Positions 26,969 to 35,972 of a DNA stretch of 49,440 bases are shown piece after piece. Under the pieces are notes generated by a model. It worked only from the letters and a program-made list of their open reading frames with translations. It was not told the DNA's origin and ran no database searches. The DNA lies in NCBI GenBank assembly GCA_020161725.1, contig JAIUOG010000006.1, positions 1-49,440 on the forward strand, given 5' to 3'. This DNA is from Pseudomonadota bacterium (GTDB lineage: Bacteria > Pseudomonadota > Gammaproteobacteria > Legionellales > Legionellaceae). Within the stretch, counting starts at the first letter, position 1. Every line of letters begins with the position of its first letter. The position numbers were made by a program, and so were the translations under genes.

Positions 26969-27511
26969 ATGATAAACTTACAACGCATCATGATTATTGG
27001 TAGACCAGGAAGTGGCAAGTCCACTTTTTCTGTTATGTTGCAAAAGAGTCTAAATATTCCATTGTTCCATTTAGATAAATATTTTTTTATTGCCGACTGG
27101 GTGCCACGAGAATATGAGGATTTTTTGTCACTCCAAAAAGAATTAGTTGCCAAGCCTTGCTGGATTATTGATGGTAATTCCAGTCGATCATTTGAGATGC
27201 GTTATCGCGAAGCCGACATGTGCTTGTACTTTAATTTACCCAAATGGCTATGTTATTGGCGGGTGTTTAAGCGCTTGTTTTATAAGGCTTCAGAAATCGA
27301 TGATAGAGCCGCTGGTTGCAATGAAACGGTACGATGGTCGCTATTAAGTTATATGTGGAACTATGAACAACGGATTAACCCCTTATTAAATGCTTTAAAG
27401 AACCAATATCCAAAAGTGAAATTCATTGAGCTGCGTAGTCCATATGATGTGGCGCACTTGATGCGTGTGCTTACACATAAAGAAGAGTACAGTATTGTGA
27501 CAGGATTTTAA
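26969..27511 (+). CDS. P-loop nucleotide kinase-like protein (adenylate-kinase/FlaR-like)
   Basis: 180 residues. Walker A GRPGSGKST is at 11-19, followed by IPLFHLDKYFF and DFLSLQKELVAKPCWIIDGN, the pattern of the FlaR/DNA-topology-modulation kinase-like family. It is probably a small-molecule or nucleoside kinase; the substrate is unknown. It begins the run of accessory enzymes and ends 3 bases before the next gene, so the four genes to 29497 may form one transcript. Confidence 0.75.
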   Translation: MINLQRIMIIGRPGSGKSTFSVMLQKSLNIPLFHLDKYFFIADWVPREYEDFLSLQKELVAKPCWIIDGNSSRSFEMRYREADMCLYFNLPKWLCYWRVFKRLFYKASEIDDRAAGCNETVRWSLLSYMWNYEQRINPLLNALKNQYPKVKFIELRSPYDVAHLMRVLTHKEEYSIVTGF

Positions 27512-27514
27512 TAA

Positions 27515-28651
27515 ATGATGCCGACGAATATGATGATACTCTTGATGGGTATTGCAGGTACCGGTAAAAAAACCATAGGCGAGGCAATTACAACACTGGC
27601 TTCTCAGTTTCGATTAGCGCATCACCATGCTTGGATCGATCCGGTTCTAAAACTTCTAGGTAACGATGCTCAAGTATTTTGGTCTCTTGATGATAAAGGA
27701 TGGGCAGCGCTTAACAAGGCCCGTGATGTTATTTTTGACACTATGATTGAGGTTTGTTCTAAAGAAATGAGCTTTGTTATTACCTATGAGCTCTTAGCAA
27801 ATAATTCTTGGCATCAGGAGTTTTTTAATCAAGTACAAACCGTTGCTCAAAAACGGGAAGCTATGTTTGTTCCTATCCGATTGATTTGTAATGATGCAGA
27901 GCTTGTTAAACGTTTAAAATATTCAGATCGAAAAGGCTATTTTAAAACACAGGATGAGGCACTCATTACAAAAAGACTGTTTGAAGAAGACGTTTATTTT
28001 AGCAAAGAGCCGTATGAAATGACTCTAGATGTGAGCCTCCTTTCAGCAGAGGAGTCAGCGCGTCGTATTTTGGATTGGACTTCCTTAATTTATGGCAGTA
28101 AAAATCAGAATCTGGAATTTAAACCATTGAGCCAAAGAGATTTGAACTTAATGACCCAATGGTTTGCAGAGCCTACGGTGAAACAAGGTTATGCACGAAA
28201 TCAGCAGTTTTCTTTAGAAGATATTGTTACTAAGTACTTGCCCAGAATTGAAGGCATTGATCCAGTTCCAAGTTTTATTATTTATTTGAATCAAAAACCA
28301 ATTGGTTTTATTCAATATTACTGTCTTTCCGACCATTTACCCGAAGGAATTTCAGGAAATAATGCTTCCTTGTTTGACGAGGCAACACCTGAACAATTGG
28401 CTGGTATCGACCTTTTTATTGCAGAGCCATCGTTTCGTGGAGTAGGGTTGGGCAGACAAATTATAAGGCGTTTTATTGCCGAACAACTCTACAAATTTAA
28501 AGCCGTTGTGGTTGATCCACAAATTGGAAATGAGCAAGCCATTGCGTGCTATCAAAAGGCTGGTTTTCTTCCCACGCAATACAGTGAAGACGCTAATTAC
28601 CTACTCATGATAAATATGCTTTCTTATAGAGGCTCCTATGAATATTCTTGA
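27515..28651 (+). CDS. Fusion of P-loop kinase and AAC(6')-like acetyltransferase
   Basis: 378 residues in two parts. Residues about 8-190 form an AAA_33-like P-loop kinase (GIAGTGKKT at 12-20; PIRLICNDAELVKRLKYSDR later). Residues about 200-370 form a GNAT of the AAC(6') type: MTQWFAEPTVKQGY, then PIGFIQYY, then LAGIDLFIAEPSFRGVGLG, VVVDPQIGNEQAIACYQKAGF. This matches aminoglycoside 6'-N-acetyltransferases in layout. A bifunctional kinase-acetyltransferase recalls AAC-APH enzymes, but this kinase is of an unrelated fold. Resistance is an inference; the native substrate is unknown. Confidence 0.75.
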   Translation: MMPTNMMILLMGIAGTGKKTIGEAITTLASQFRLAHHHAWIDPVLKLLGNDAQVFWSLDDKGWAALNKARDVIFDTMIEVCSKEMSFVITYELLANNSWHQEFFNQVQTVAQKREAMFVPIRLICNDAELVKRLKYSDRKGYFKTQDEALITKRLFEEDVYFSKEPYEMTLDVSLLSAEESARRILDWTSLIYGSKNQNLEFKPLSQRDLNLMTQWFAEPTVKQGYARNQQFSLEDIVTKYLPRIEGIDPVPSFIIYLNQKPIGFIQYYCLSDHLPEGISGNNASLFDEATPEQLAGIDLFIAEPSFRGVGLGRQIIRRFIAEQLYKFKAVVVDPQIGNEQAIACYQKAGFLPTQYSEDANYLLMINMLSYRGSYEYS

Positions 28652-29204
28652 AACTTCCCGTCTGATTTTACGTACTTGGAGAGAAGCTGATCTTGATCCT
28701 ATGTCACTTATTGATCAAGATAAAAAGGTATGCCAATTTTTACCAGGAATAGGGAACAGGAGTGCTACAAAAGCAGGCATTGAGCGGATTATTGCACATT
28801 ATAAAGAGAAGGGATTTTCTTTGTATGCTGTTGAACTAAAAAATACTGGGGAAATGATAGGATTTTTAGGATTAATGACACCTTCTTTTGAAGCACACTT
28901 TACCCCCGCTGTTGAAATTGGCTGGAGACTTTCCTCAACGCATTGGAATCAGGGTTATGCTACGGAGGGAGCAAAAGCGGTTTTGCATTATGCATTTACC
29001 TCTTTAAATCTTCCCGAAGTAGTTTCATTTACAGCAGTAAATAATCTAGCTTCGAAACGTGTTATGGAAAAAATTGGTTTACAACATAACCCAAAGGATG
29101 ATTTTGACCATCCCAAATTGGAGCAAAACAGTCCCTTGAAACGGCATGTGCTTTATCGATTATCTAGGGCTGATTATTTGAAAAACAAGAGTATTCAAGA
29201 ATGA
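28638..29204 (+). CDS. GNAT acetyltransferase, RimJ/RimL-like
   Basis: 188 residues. The start overlaps the previous gene by 14 bases. The family pattern is clear: ETSRLILRTWREADLDPM at the start, VEIGWRLSSTHWNQGYATEGA (acetyl-CoA site region) and SFTAVNNLASKRVMEKIGL. It transfers acetyl to an amino group of a protein or small molecule. It shares ATGA with the following phosphotransferase gene, so the two were coupled before the transposon entered. Confidence 0.85.
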   Translation: MNILETSRLILRTWREADLDPMSLIDQDKKVCQFLPGIGNRSATKAGIERIIAHYKEKGFSLYAVELKNTGEMIGFLGLMTPSFEAHFTPAVEIGWRLSSTHWNQGYATEGAKAVLHYAFTSLNLPEVVSFTAVNNLASKRVMEKIGLQHNPKDDFDHPKLEQNSPLKRHVLYRLSRADYLKNKSIQE

Positions 29205-29497
29205 TTTGGGAGACCACATTAAAAAAAATTACGGATGAAACTGCGAATCGTGCTGCTAATAAGTGGGTAAAAAACCCTACCCATCTTAAGCTTATCAATA
29301 ATCAAATTAACTGTGTTTATCGATTTGAATCTAAGAACCAAGGCTTTTACCTTCGCATGACGCATGAAAAAATACGAAAAGCTCATGAACTTTTGAGTGC
29401 CATTGATTTTCAGAAGCATTTATATTTGCATCAAGTTCCTATTTGTGAACCGGTTGTATCCCAAGAAGGAAATGATGTCGAAACGGTACACCAAGAT
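29201..29497 (+). pseudogene. APH-fold phosphotransferase, 5' fragment (split by Tn3 element)
   Basis: The first 99 codons of an aminoglycoside/choline-kinase-fold phosphotransferase, up to VETVHQD. Frame then runs into the transposon end and stops at 29521. The fragment ends with the 5-base target sequence AAGAT. The rest of the gene lies at 36016-36672 in the same strand and compatible frame; joined, they give a 317-residue protein. It may still be expressed from the upstream coupled gene but lacks all catalytic residues. Confidence 0.9.
29493..29497. repeat. Target-site duplication AAGAT (left)
   Basis: AAGAT directly precedes the left inverted repeat and recurs directly after the right one at 36011-36015. 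Five bases is the normal duplication length for Tn3-family elements. Its position fits because deleting the element plus one copy restores the reading frame. Confidence 0.92.
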
Positions 29498-29535
29498 CGC
29501 CCCGAGTCAGGATACCTGTAATTTTGACCAGTTTG
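29498..29535 (+). repeat. Tn3-type left inverted repeat (38 bp)
   Basis: Outer sequence CGCCCCGAGTCAGGATACCT, inner end GACCAGTTTG. It differs from the reverse complement of 35973-36010 at one base (GG versus GA in the first CAGG). The tnpA stop lies 5 bases inside. Confidence 0.92.
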
Positions 29536-29539
29536 ATTT

Positions 29540-32536
29540 TCAAAATGGTACTTTAGCCCTTGTCAGCCCTAGGTTTCTGGGCATTTTATTCAAATCTAAA
29601 ACATACTCTCCAAATCGTTTAAGATGTTCAGTCATATAAGGACTCATATAACTCACATCGTCTTTGGTTATTTTATACCCTTCTTCTTGCAGCTCGTGGC
29701 AAATATCAGTTATATCAACAACATTTTGTAACATAATACAGTTTGCAATCAACGTATTGTACTTAATTGATTTTTCCATTTCATCAGGATCATTGCTGGC
29801 TACAAGCTGGCTGGAACCGAATCTTATCCAATCAGATAAACCATTATAAGACTCGACTTTGTTTGTGGTCGCAGTGATGATCTGTCTAAGTTCTTTATCG
29901 GCGATATATTCTAATAAAAAGGTAGTTCTGATCACTTTCCCTAATTCATGAAAAGCTTTATAAAGCTTATTTTGATTATTGTATGAGTTAAGTTTGCTCA
30001 ATATAAAAGTCGAAGAAACTCTGCCCTGTTTTACGGAAATAATAACCTGCATCAGATCTTCCCAGTGCGTTTCTAATAATTCCCAATTAATCCCAGTATC
30101 ACAAAATAATTTATCTATATTTTTGTACTTTGTTTTTTTATAAGGTTTATACATATTTAGATCTTTCCAATTTCGAATTCTGGGCATTAATTTAATGCCC
30201 AGCAAATAGGAAAAAGCAAATACTGGTAAAGATTGTCCTTGAGTATCTGAATGAACAATTTTTGGTTGAATTTCAGAAGCATTTTTTAAGAGTCCATCAA
30301 TAATATTAATAGCCTCCCATACGCCACATTGAATAAAAGTGGAAAAAATGGCGATATAATTATCTGCTACATGGTGATAGGCCACGCCGCCTTTTTTTCC
30401 ATATCGTACATGTTGTTCAGCAATTAGGTTATTGTCATTGATGTCTTCAAAAGTTCCATCAACAGCACATCGTTCACCATCGCCCCATGCCGTAAGCAAA
30501 GGAAAATCGTTTGCACAATTAATTATCTTGGTCATGGCTTGATTGAGCTTTTTAATGGAAATATGTTTCTTATTTAGTCGAGATAACGTGCGAGGTTCAA
30601 TATCCGTTCTTACATGTTTAGCCGTTTGCTTTGGTCCAAGCCCTGTACCATAACCAAAAGTGGTTAGTATATATTTTTCAATAGGGTTATCTAATTTACT
30701 ATCGGTTCCAGAAATCAGACCAAACTCATCAGCCCATCCAATATAATGTTGGGCATTAGATAAAATATCCAAAAGGGTTCTTTCCGGCATTCTTGAACGT
30801 ATAAGATTTTCCAATTTCTCAGCACTTTCACTTTTGGGTTTGGCATCGTATTTCTTGAGTACAGGTCGCCCATCTTCTTCATTAATTACAAAATCCGGTA
30901 TTTCATGATAATTATCATCAACATATTTAGCTTTATCTGTTAACATTTCTCTCAAATTCTTGATCATGTCTTTGGCATTATTGGCTATTCCTATTTCTTG
31001 ACAAAAGCCATCTAAATATTGTTTGCACTCATCCCAAGGCATTAAACTTGCGCGATAATCATCATAATTTTGTGCACCTTTGACATGTAGATCACCCGAA
31101 TTTAATCCTTTCACTGCAAATTCAAAGATACAAGTTTCCAATTCCTTACGATTTAATTTCGTTTTTCCCTTGATCGTCTTAATTATCCTACGCTTCCAAA
31201 AATCTGTGGCAAAGGATAAATCAATATTATTATCAATTAGCTCTGATTTTCGTGATTCATTTTCAAGAACAAAATTAATCGCCATAACCAAGTTATCATC
31301 TTGTGTCGAGCTATTGATTTTTAATGACTTCAACAACTTAATAAATATAGGGCGTCTTTTGTGAACCATTTCCGATAAAAATATACGATGCTCCTTACCA
31401 TGGCTAATTAAGATATCTTCACATTTATTAGCCACCGCTTCACAACCACCTGCAATGTTAAGGTTTTCAATAACCATTTTTGCAAATTTACAGTAGTTTG
31501 CAGTCAGCATTCTGTCTAATGCTATTTTTTTTAATAATTCGGCTACATCACAGGAATCTTCTTGACTACCTTTAAGTTTGTTTTCCAACTTAACGTGCGA
31601 TTGCTTATGAGCAATGGCAATCAGCCTACAAAGCATCAGTGAAAGTGCGTCTTTAGCATCAATTTGTGACGTGTAGATAAGAGAAGTAATTAGTGTATAT
31701 CGTTTTGCCTCTGATAGATCGGCAAATTCATCCGCGCTCATATTTTTTGCTTCTTCTGCAAATTGTTCAATTTTAACCTTCGATATAATATGCAGGCATT
31801 CAAGAATATTATTGAATGATTCCAGCCAATGAAAGTGCTCCAGAAACTTTTGAAACTTTTTTATACTCGGTCGTTTAGGAAATTCTTTTAACTTATTAAA
31901 TAATGAACGCTTGCCATTCTCCGCAGGTTTTAACAAGTCATTTAGCTGGGATATCTGATTTTCCGATAGTTTATGAAAAGCCTGGCGAAATAATTTATTA
32001 TTTACAGCATGCCTTGAATGCCTGACCAAACGATCAAGCGTGTTAAAAACGGGCAACTCAAAATTTGATTGTAATAGATGCTCTATAACGGCATTAATAA
32101 TATCCGGAATGTTATTCATGGTATGAGAGGTTTCATAAGCATATTTAACTGCCAACTTCATCCCAGCATGTACTTGTTGCCCATCAATATTTTCTGATCC
32201 CCAACGCTTAACTTTCATATGTTGACGAATTTTAGTTCTGTGAGAATAAAGTGTGGTGTTTGATTGATAGCCAATTTTTAATCGATGATGTAATTTTAGA
32301 GACAGCCTAATATGATGCACTATTTCATCAGGTACCTCATCGATACTTATAAAATAACCAAGCCTCTGAAATGTTTTAAGTTGAATAGCAAAATTCAAAT
32401 GAGAATGGGATGTATTTGCCATGGTTTTCATAAGATCTATTTCGTCGTGGGTCAAAGTATATTGACAAAGCTCTTTTTGTTTTATTTTTCTACGCGCGGG
32501 ATAACGGGGGTAGGCTGTTCTTTCAATTGAGGACAT
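29540..32536 (-). CDS. tnpA: Tn3-family transposase (first element)
   Basis: 998 residues, normal for Tn3 TnpA. It has the N-terminal DUF4158-type domain (about 1-170: RTAYPRYPARRKIKQKEL) and the DDE catalytic core with Asp in CAVDGTFED (about 690), Asp in HSDTQGQSL (about 760) and Glu in NKVESYNGL (about 892). No stop or frameshift, so it should be active. It reads toward the left repeat, the classical Tn3 layout. Confidence 0.95.
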   Translation of the reverse strand: MSSIERTAYPRYPARRKIKQKELCQYTLTHDEIDLMKTMANTSHSHLNFAIQLKTFQRLGYFISIDEVPDEIVHHIRLSLKLHHRLKIGYQSNTTLYSHRTKIRQHMKVKRWGSENIDGQQVHAGMKLAVKYAYETSHTMNNIPDIINAVIEHLLQSNFELPVFNTLDRLVRHSRHAVNNKLFRQAFHKLSENQISQLNDLLKPAENGKRSLFNKLKEFPKRPSIKKFQKFLEHFHWLESFNNILECLHIISKVKIEQFAEEAKNMSADEFADLSEAKRYTLITSLIYTSQIDAKDALSLMLCRLIAIAHKQSHVKLENKLKGSQEDSCDVAELLKKIALDRMLTANYCKFAKMVIENLNIAGGCEAVANKCEDILISHGKEHRIFLSEMVHKRRPIFIKLLKSLKINSSTQDDNLVMAINFVLENESRKSELIDNNIDLSFATDFWKRRIIKTIKGKTKLNRKELETCIFEFAVKGLNSGDLHVKGAQNYDDYRASLMPWDECKQYLDGFCQEIGIANNAKDMIKNLREMLTDKAKYVDDNYHEIPDFVINEEDGRPVLKKYDAKPKSESAEKLENLIRSRMPERTLLDILSNAQHYIGWADEFGLISGTDSKLDNPIEKYILTTFGYGTGLGPKQTAKHVRTDIEPRTLSRLNKKHISIKKLNQAMTKIINCANDFPLLTAWGDGERCAVDGTFEDINDNNLIAEQHVRYGKKGGVAYHHVADNYIAIFSTFIQCGVWEAINIIDGLLKNASEIQPKIVHSDTQGQSLPVFAFSYLLGIKLMPRIRNWKDLNMYKPYKKTKYKNIDKLFCDTGINWELLETHWEDLMQVIISVKQGRVSSTFILSKLNSYNNQNKLYKAFHELGKVIRTTFLLEYIADKELRQIITATTNKVESYNGLSDWIRFGSSQLVASNDPDEMEKSIKYNTLIANCIMLQNVVDITDICHELQEEGYKITKDDVSYMSPYMTEHLKRFGEYVLDLNKMPRNLGLTRAKVPF

Positions 32537-32678
32537 TTTTTGCTTCTATATGTGTAAAATATTCTAAATCCTTGCAGGTATACTTTACATAATTAAAGTG
32601 ACGGATTATGATACACTAAATGGATACTTTTAAACAGGCAATAGATATGCTTCACAAACGAACGTTTAAGATACACCC
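32537..32678. promoter_or_regulatory. Putative res site / divergent promoters of tnpA and tnpR
   Basis: 142-base gap between the divergent tnpA and tnpR genes, the usual place of res. It has short related motifs (GGTATAC near 32577, TGATACAC near 32609, AGATACACC near 32669) that could be resolvase half-sites. Exact subsites cannot be assigned by eye. Confidence 0.5.
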
Positions 32679-33290
32679 GTGTTAGTCGGTTATGCGCGTG
32701 TTTCAAAATCAGATGGCTCTCAATCTCTGGATTTGCAAATGGATGCGCTTGTTCGGGCGGGTGTCTTAAGGGACGATGTCTATCAGGATTTTGCCTCAGG
32801 AAAAGATATGAAGCGTCCTGGCCTTGAATCCTGTCTGAAAGCACTTCGTGATGGCGATATTCTTGTAGTCTGGAAACTGGACAGATTGGGACGCAGCCTG
32901 CAGCATCTCGTCAATACCGTACAGAAACTTACCGATAAAAATATCGGCCTGAAGGTTTTGACAGGAAAAGGTGCTGATATTGACACAACAACGCCAACAG
33001 GCAAACTAGTTTTTGGTTTTTTTGCAGTCCTGGCTGAGTTTGAACGTGATCTTATTATTGAACGGACCAAGGCGGGTCTGGAATCTGCGCGTGCCAGAGG
33101 GAAAAAAGGTGGCCGTAAATTTGCCCTTACAAAGGCGCAGATTAGATTGGCACAGGCAGCAATGAGTAACAAAGATACTGTTGTCAGCGAACTTTGCAAG
33201 GAATTGGGAGTCACCAGGGCTACCTTATATAGATATGTTGCTCCCAATGGTGAATTAAGAACGCATGCGCAAGCCATGCTGGGCCAATAG
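32679..33290 (+). CDS. tnpR: Serine resolvase
   Basis: 203 residues, starting with GTG at 32679 because an upstream ATG frame is closed by a stop. LVGYARVSKSDGSQSLDLQ contains the catalytic Ser9; KLDRLGRSLQHLV, GKLVFGFFAVLAEFERDLI and the E-helix follow, with a C-terminal helix-turn-helix (TVVSELCKELGVTRATLYRY). It resolves the cointegrates made by TnpA. Confidence 0.93.
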   Translation: MLVGYARVSKSDGSQSLDLQMDALVRAGVLRDDVYQDFASGKDMKRPGLESCLKALRDGDILVVWKLDRLGRSLQHLVNTVQKLTDKNIGLKVLTGKGADIDTTTPTGKLVFGFFAVLAEFERDLIIERTKAGLESARARGKKGGRKFALTKAQIRLAQAAMSNKDTVVSELCKELGVTRATLYRYVAPNGELRTHAQAMLGQ

Positions 33291-33411
33291 GAATGCTCTA
33301 TAAATCCAATGCTCATAAACTACCGGACAAGTTCAATCTAATTTTGTCTATAATTAAAATAAGCCAAGCTTCATTCCCAATAATTTATGTTATTGAAAAA
33401 AGAGAAATTTA

Positions 33412-34329
33412 ATGATTGAAAAAGATTTACTGGAATCACTGAAAAATACTGCATTCACAACTGGCGCCGGAGCTAACTGTTTTTTTCAAGGTTTTATTCA
33501 TACTCTCTGTTATACACAAGAGCCTGATGCCATAGATAAAATGAGTAAATTTCTAGGTTCAAAAACACTACTGGAAATATTCAATCAGAAAGTACCGGAG
33601 CTTAAAGTTACGAATATTAACGATTTGATTTTGTTAGCTAAAGCAATGCATCCGTTAGAAAGAGAACTAATATTTGGGCCATTAATGAGAGATACATTAA
33701 ACAAACTTGCTTTAGAAGATTCAAATGGAAAGCCTCTGACCCTCGATACAGGTTCAATTATCTTTCCACCCCATGCCATAGCATTTGCTCACGCTTTTGG
33801 ATTTTCCTACGATGAATATACTCACATAAATGATTCTGAGGGTATGCCAATAGAAGAATTGAAGCCAGTCATGGTTGGAGATTACTACCTGGTACGTCAT
33901 TCCCTGGAAAACAATGCAGCTACATTAGTTTTGAGACTCAAGAGTTGCCATTTTGAAGTTGGCGGCATAAATCCTGGTATAGTGGCTTTACATCAATCAA
34001 AAATAAAGCTGCCAGAAGAAGTTTTTCATGGAGATAGTAGTCGTCCGGAATTGCCCGGGGCCCGTTTCTATGAACAACCATCACCAGACAGTGATTGTGC
34101 TGTTAAAGATTTTAAGGTGGATTTTGATACAGCCTTATCTTTGACTCTGTCGGTACTGAGGTTTCGCGAAGGCGAACATCAAAAATTAATGGCACCAGAT
34201 CACGATATATCTACTACCAAGAAAAATTTTTTCAAATTTAAAGAAACTTATCAATCAGAATTAGGTCCTAAAGAAAATGGAATTGAGAAAAGCATGCGAA
34301 CTGGAGATCAATCATTCAAGTCTTCTTGA
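33412..34329 (+). CDS. Transposon passenger: OTU-protease-like protein, effector candidate
   Basis: 305 residues, no signal peptide or membrane segment. GAGANCFFQGFIHTL (Cys23) resembles the OTU cysteine motif (DGNC-L/F-F), and LRLKSCHFEVGG (His180) resembles the OTU histidine motif (H-F/Y-x-V/L). The remaining acidic residue cannot be placed. OTU proteases cut ubiquitin chains and occur among Legionella Dot/Icm effectors. The C-terminus is polar and Glu/Lys-rich. The match is by motif only; it could be another papain-like fold or an unknown protein. It follows tnpR by 121 bases and is likely a passenger. Confidence 0.5.
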   Translation: MIEKDLLESLKNTAFTTGAGANCFFQGFIHTLCYTQEPDAIDKMSKFLGSKTLLEIFNQKVPELKVTNINDLILLAKAMHPLERELIFGPLMRDTLNKLALEDSNGKPLTLDTGSIIFPPHAIAFAHAFGFSYDEYTHINDSEGMPIEELKPVMVGDYYLVRHSLENNAATLVLRLKSCHFEVGGINPGIVALHQSKIKLPEEVFHGDSSRPELPGARFYEQPSPDSDCAVKDFKVDFDTALSLTLSVLRFREGEHQKLMAPDHDISTTKKNFFKFKETYQSELGPKENGIEKSMRTGDQSFKSS

Positions 34330-34394
34330 ATCTTGATTTGAAACTCAAGATGTAAGTTGCATAAGCTCTACCTGGCCAGGTCTCTTAAGCTATT

Positions 34395-34509
34395 TTGAGG
34401 GAACATATTTTGGATGAATAAAATGCTAAATAACCCAGGCGTGACTAGGGCTACAGTAGAGTTTTTAAAATCAAACGGGTCAAAACCACAGGTATCCTGA
34501 CTCGGGATG
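34395..34509 (+). mobile_element. Internal tnpA 3' tail plus third inverted-repeat copy
   Basis: Frame of 34415-34470 reads NKMLNNPGVTRATVEFL, matching the TnpA C-terminus NKMPRNLGLTRAKVPF. The following 38 bases (34472-34509) match the right inverted repeat at 32 of 38 positions, ending CTCGGGATG instead of CTCGGGGCG. It is therefore a decayed transposon end of the same family, in the same orientation as the outer right end. It marks the right end of an older, shorter element holding tnpA-tnpR-OTU gene. Confidence 0.85.
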
Positions 34510-34548
34510 ATCTATAATTTAAACATGGATTTTAAAGGAAACTAATTG

Positions 34549-35592
34549 ATGAAAGTAGTTTTATTAATGGGATCATCCAGCGCGGGAAAATCAACTCTCT
34601 GTGATGCTTTGGTCAAGGAGCATGGTTGGTATACACATGGTATCGACCAAGCCAATGAGATACTTCATAAAGAACAAACCCCTATCTTAGAAGAAAAATT
34701 GCTAGAAAAACTGCGAGAACGAGGGCTAATTGAACGACTCTCCGGTTATATGACGGAGTCTGCAATTAAAACGCTTGGTGCAACAGGACAATTTGAGCTT
34801 GTACATGGCGATATTTCTATTAATCATCAATTTAATAGTCCAGATTATCAGGATCTTGAAACTATTTTAAATCGTGCTGGGTTTGTAGATAAAGAGTTAG
34901 AAGAACTTACCCACATGTTTCGTGAAGTTGGGGATATATTCAAAAATTTACCTAAGCCGGATATTCTTGATCGCATGCTAGATGACGTCTTCAAATTTTC
35001 TACAGATTCCTCGGTTATTCTTGATATAGTCCCGCCGGATGGTGATGTCAAAATCGTGTTACAAGATTTTAAAGAAAAACTTCTTGAGCGTGCAAAAGTG
35101 GATGGACGTACAATAGAATACGCTACTGTTTTAGCTTTCTGTCCTCCCAAAGCATTAAGTAATCGTATTCATCATCGAAATGACTCCGCAGTTATTTCCG
35201 GTGATTTAAAAAACAAAAGAGAAGGGATTGAGCCATTCCTTCAACTTAGTCAGTTAATATCTGCCGCAGAGACCGATGGTGCACTTGATGAAGCTCGAAC
35301 TCTTTCCAAAATGCAACTTCTACTGATAGTACAAAAACACTTACGACCCGAGGTTGGAGAAGAGGAAACCAAAGGAACAAAAGCTGGCGCAAGTGAGTAT
35401 AGGGAACTCATAAAAAGATTTAAGCTAACAGAAGCAAGTAATGTTACTATTTCCCCTAGAGAAGACTTAGATGCCCATGCTGTGATAGATTTATCTACAG
35501 GTGCCTCACCAAGCGACTTGGCAAAAGAACTGATTGCTAAAACCATGGATACCCCCCTCTTATCGACTATATCCCCCACGGGCTTTTCATGA
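34549..35592 (+). CDS. Transposon passenger: P-loop kinase/phosphotransferase-like protein
   Basis: 347 residues from ATG 34549 (AAAGGAAAC before it; an in-frame TTG three bases upstream is less likely). Walker A GSSSAGKST is at 8-16, as in chloramphenicol-phosphotransferase-like and zeta-toxin-like kinases. A long helical middle and a disordered Ser/Thr-rich tail (TGASPSDL..., ending SPTGFS) follow. This size and tail are more like a secreted effector than a housekeeping kinase. Target unknown. It lies between two tnpA-tail/repeat units. Confidence 0.65.
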   Translation: MKVVLLMGSSSAGKSTLCDALVKEHGWYTHGIDQANEILHKEQTPILEEKLLEKLRERGLIERLSGYMTESAIKTLGATGQFELVHGDISINHQFNSPDYQDLETILNRAGFVDKELEELTHMFREVGDIFKNLPKPDILDRMLDDVFKFSTDSSVILDIVPPDGDVKIVLQDFKEKLLERAKVDGRTIEYATVLAFCPPKALSNRIHHRNDSAVISGDLKNKREGIEPFLQLSQLISAAETDGALDEARTLSKMQLLLIVQKHLRPEVGEEETKGTKAGASEYRELIKRFKLTEASNVTISPREDLDAHAVIDLSTGASPSDLAKELIAKTMDTPLLSTISPTGFS

Positions 35593-35663
35593 GCAAAATA
35601 TTGCCAGTTAAGTTTTTTTAATTCGATAACTATTAATTGTCATTTTTTCCACAGGACCCCGAT

Positions 35664-35968
35664 AATGGATTATCGGACTGGATAAGACTTGGTTCCAAAC
35701 AGCTTATAGCCAGCAACGATCCTGATGAAATGGAAAAATCTATTAAATATAATTCATTGATTGAAAATTGTATTATGCTACAAAATGTTATTGATATAAC
35801 GGATATTTGCCACGATCTGCAAGAAGAAGGGTATAAATAACCAAAGAAGATTTGAGCCATATGAGCCCTTAAATGACTGAGCATATCAAGCGATTTGGGG
35901 AATATGTTTTAAATTTGAATAAAACGCCAAAAAACCTAGGCGTGACAAGGGCTAAAGTACCGTATTGA
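35664..35968 (+). pseudogene. tnpA 3' remnant next to right inverted repeat
   Basis: Reads NGLSDWIRLGSKQLIASNDP onward, closely matching the C-terminal 100 residues of the complete TnpA (NGLSDWIRFGSSQLVASNDP). A one-base loss near 35838 and a stop codon in place of Tyr (MSP-stop-MTEH, about 35871) break the frame. It begins just after the catalytic Glu, so no active part is left. It ends in VTRAKVPY-stop beside the right repeat. Confidence 0.9.
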
Positions 35969-35972
35969 AACA

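Noticed and set aside
34314..34350. Nested inverted repeats after the OTU-like gene (ATTCAAG/CTTGAAT and ATCTTGA/TCAAGAT)
   Set aside because: The stems exclude each other and have no U-run, so a terminator cannot be supported.
29498..34509. Element ending at the internal repeat as the present-day transposon
   Set aside because: No AAGAT follows the internal repeat, whereas it follows the outer one; the internal copy is decayed.
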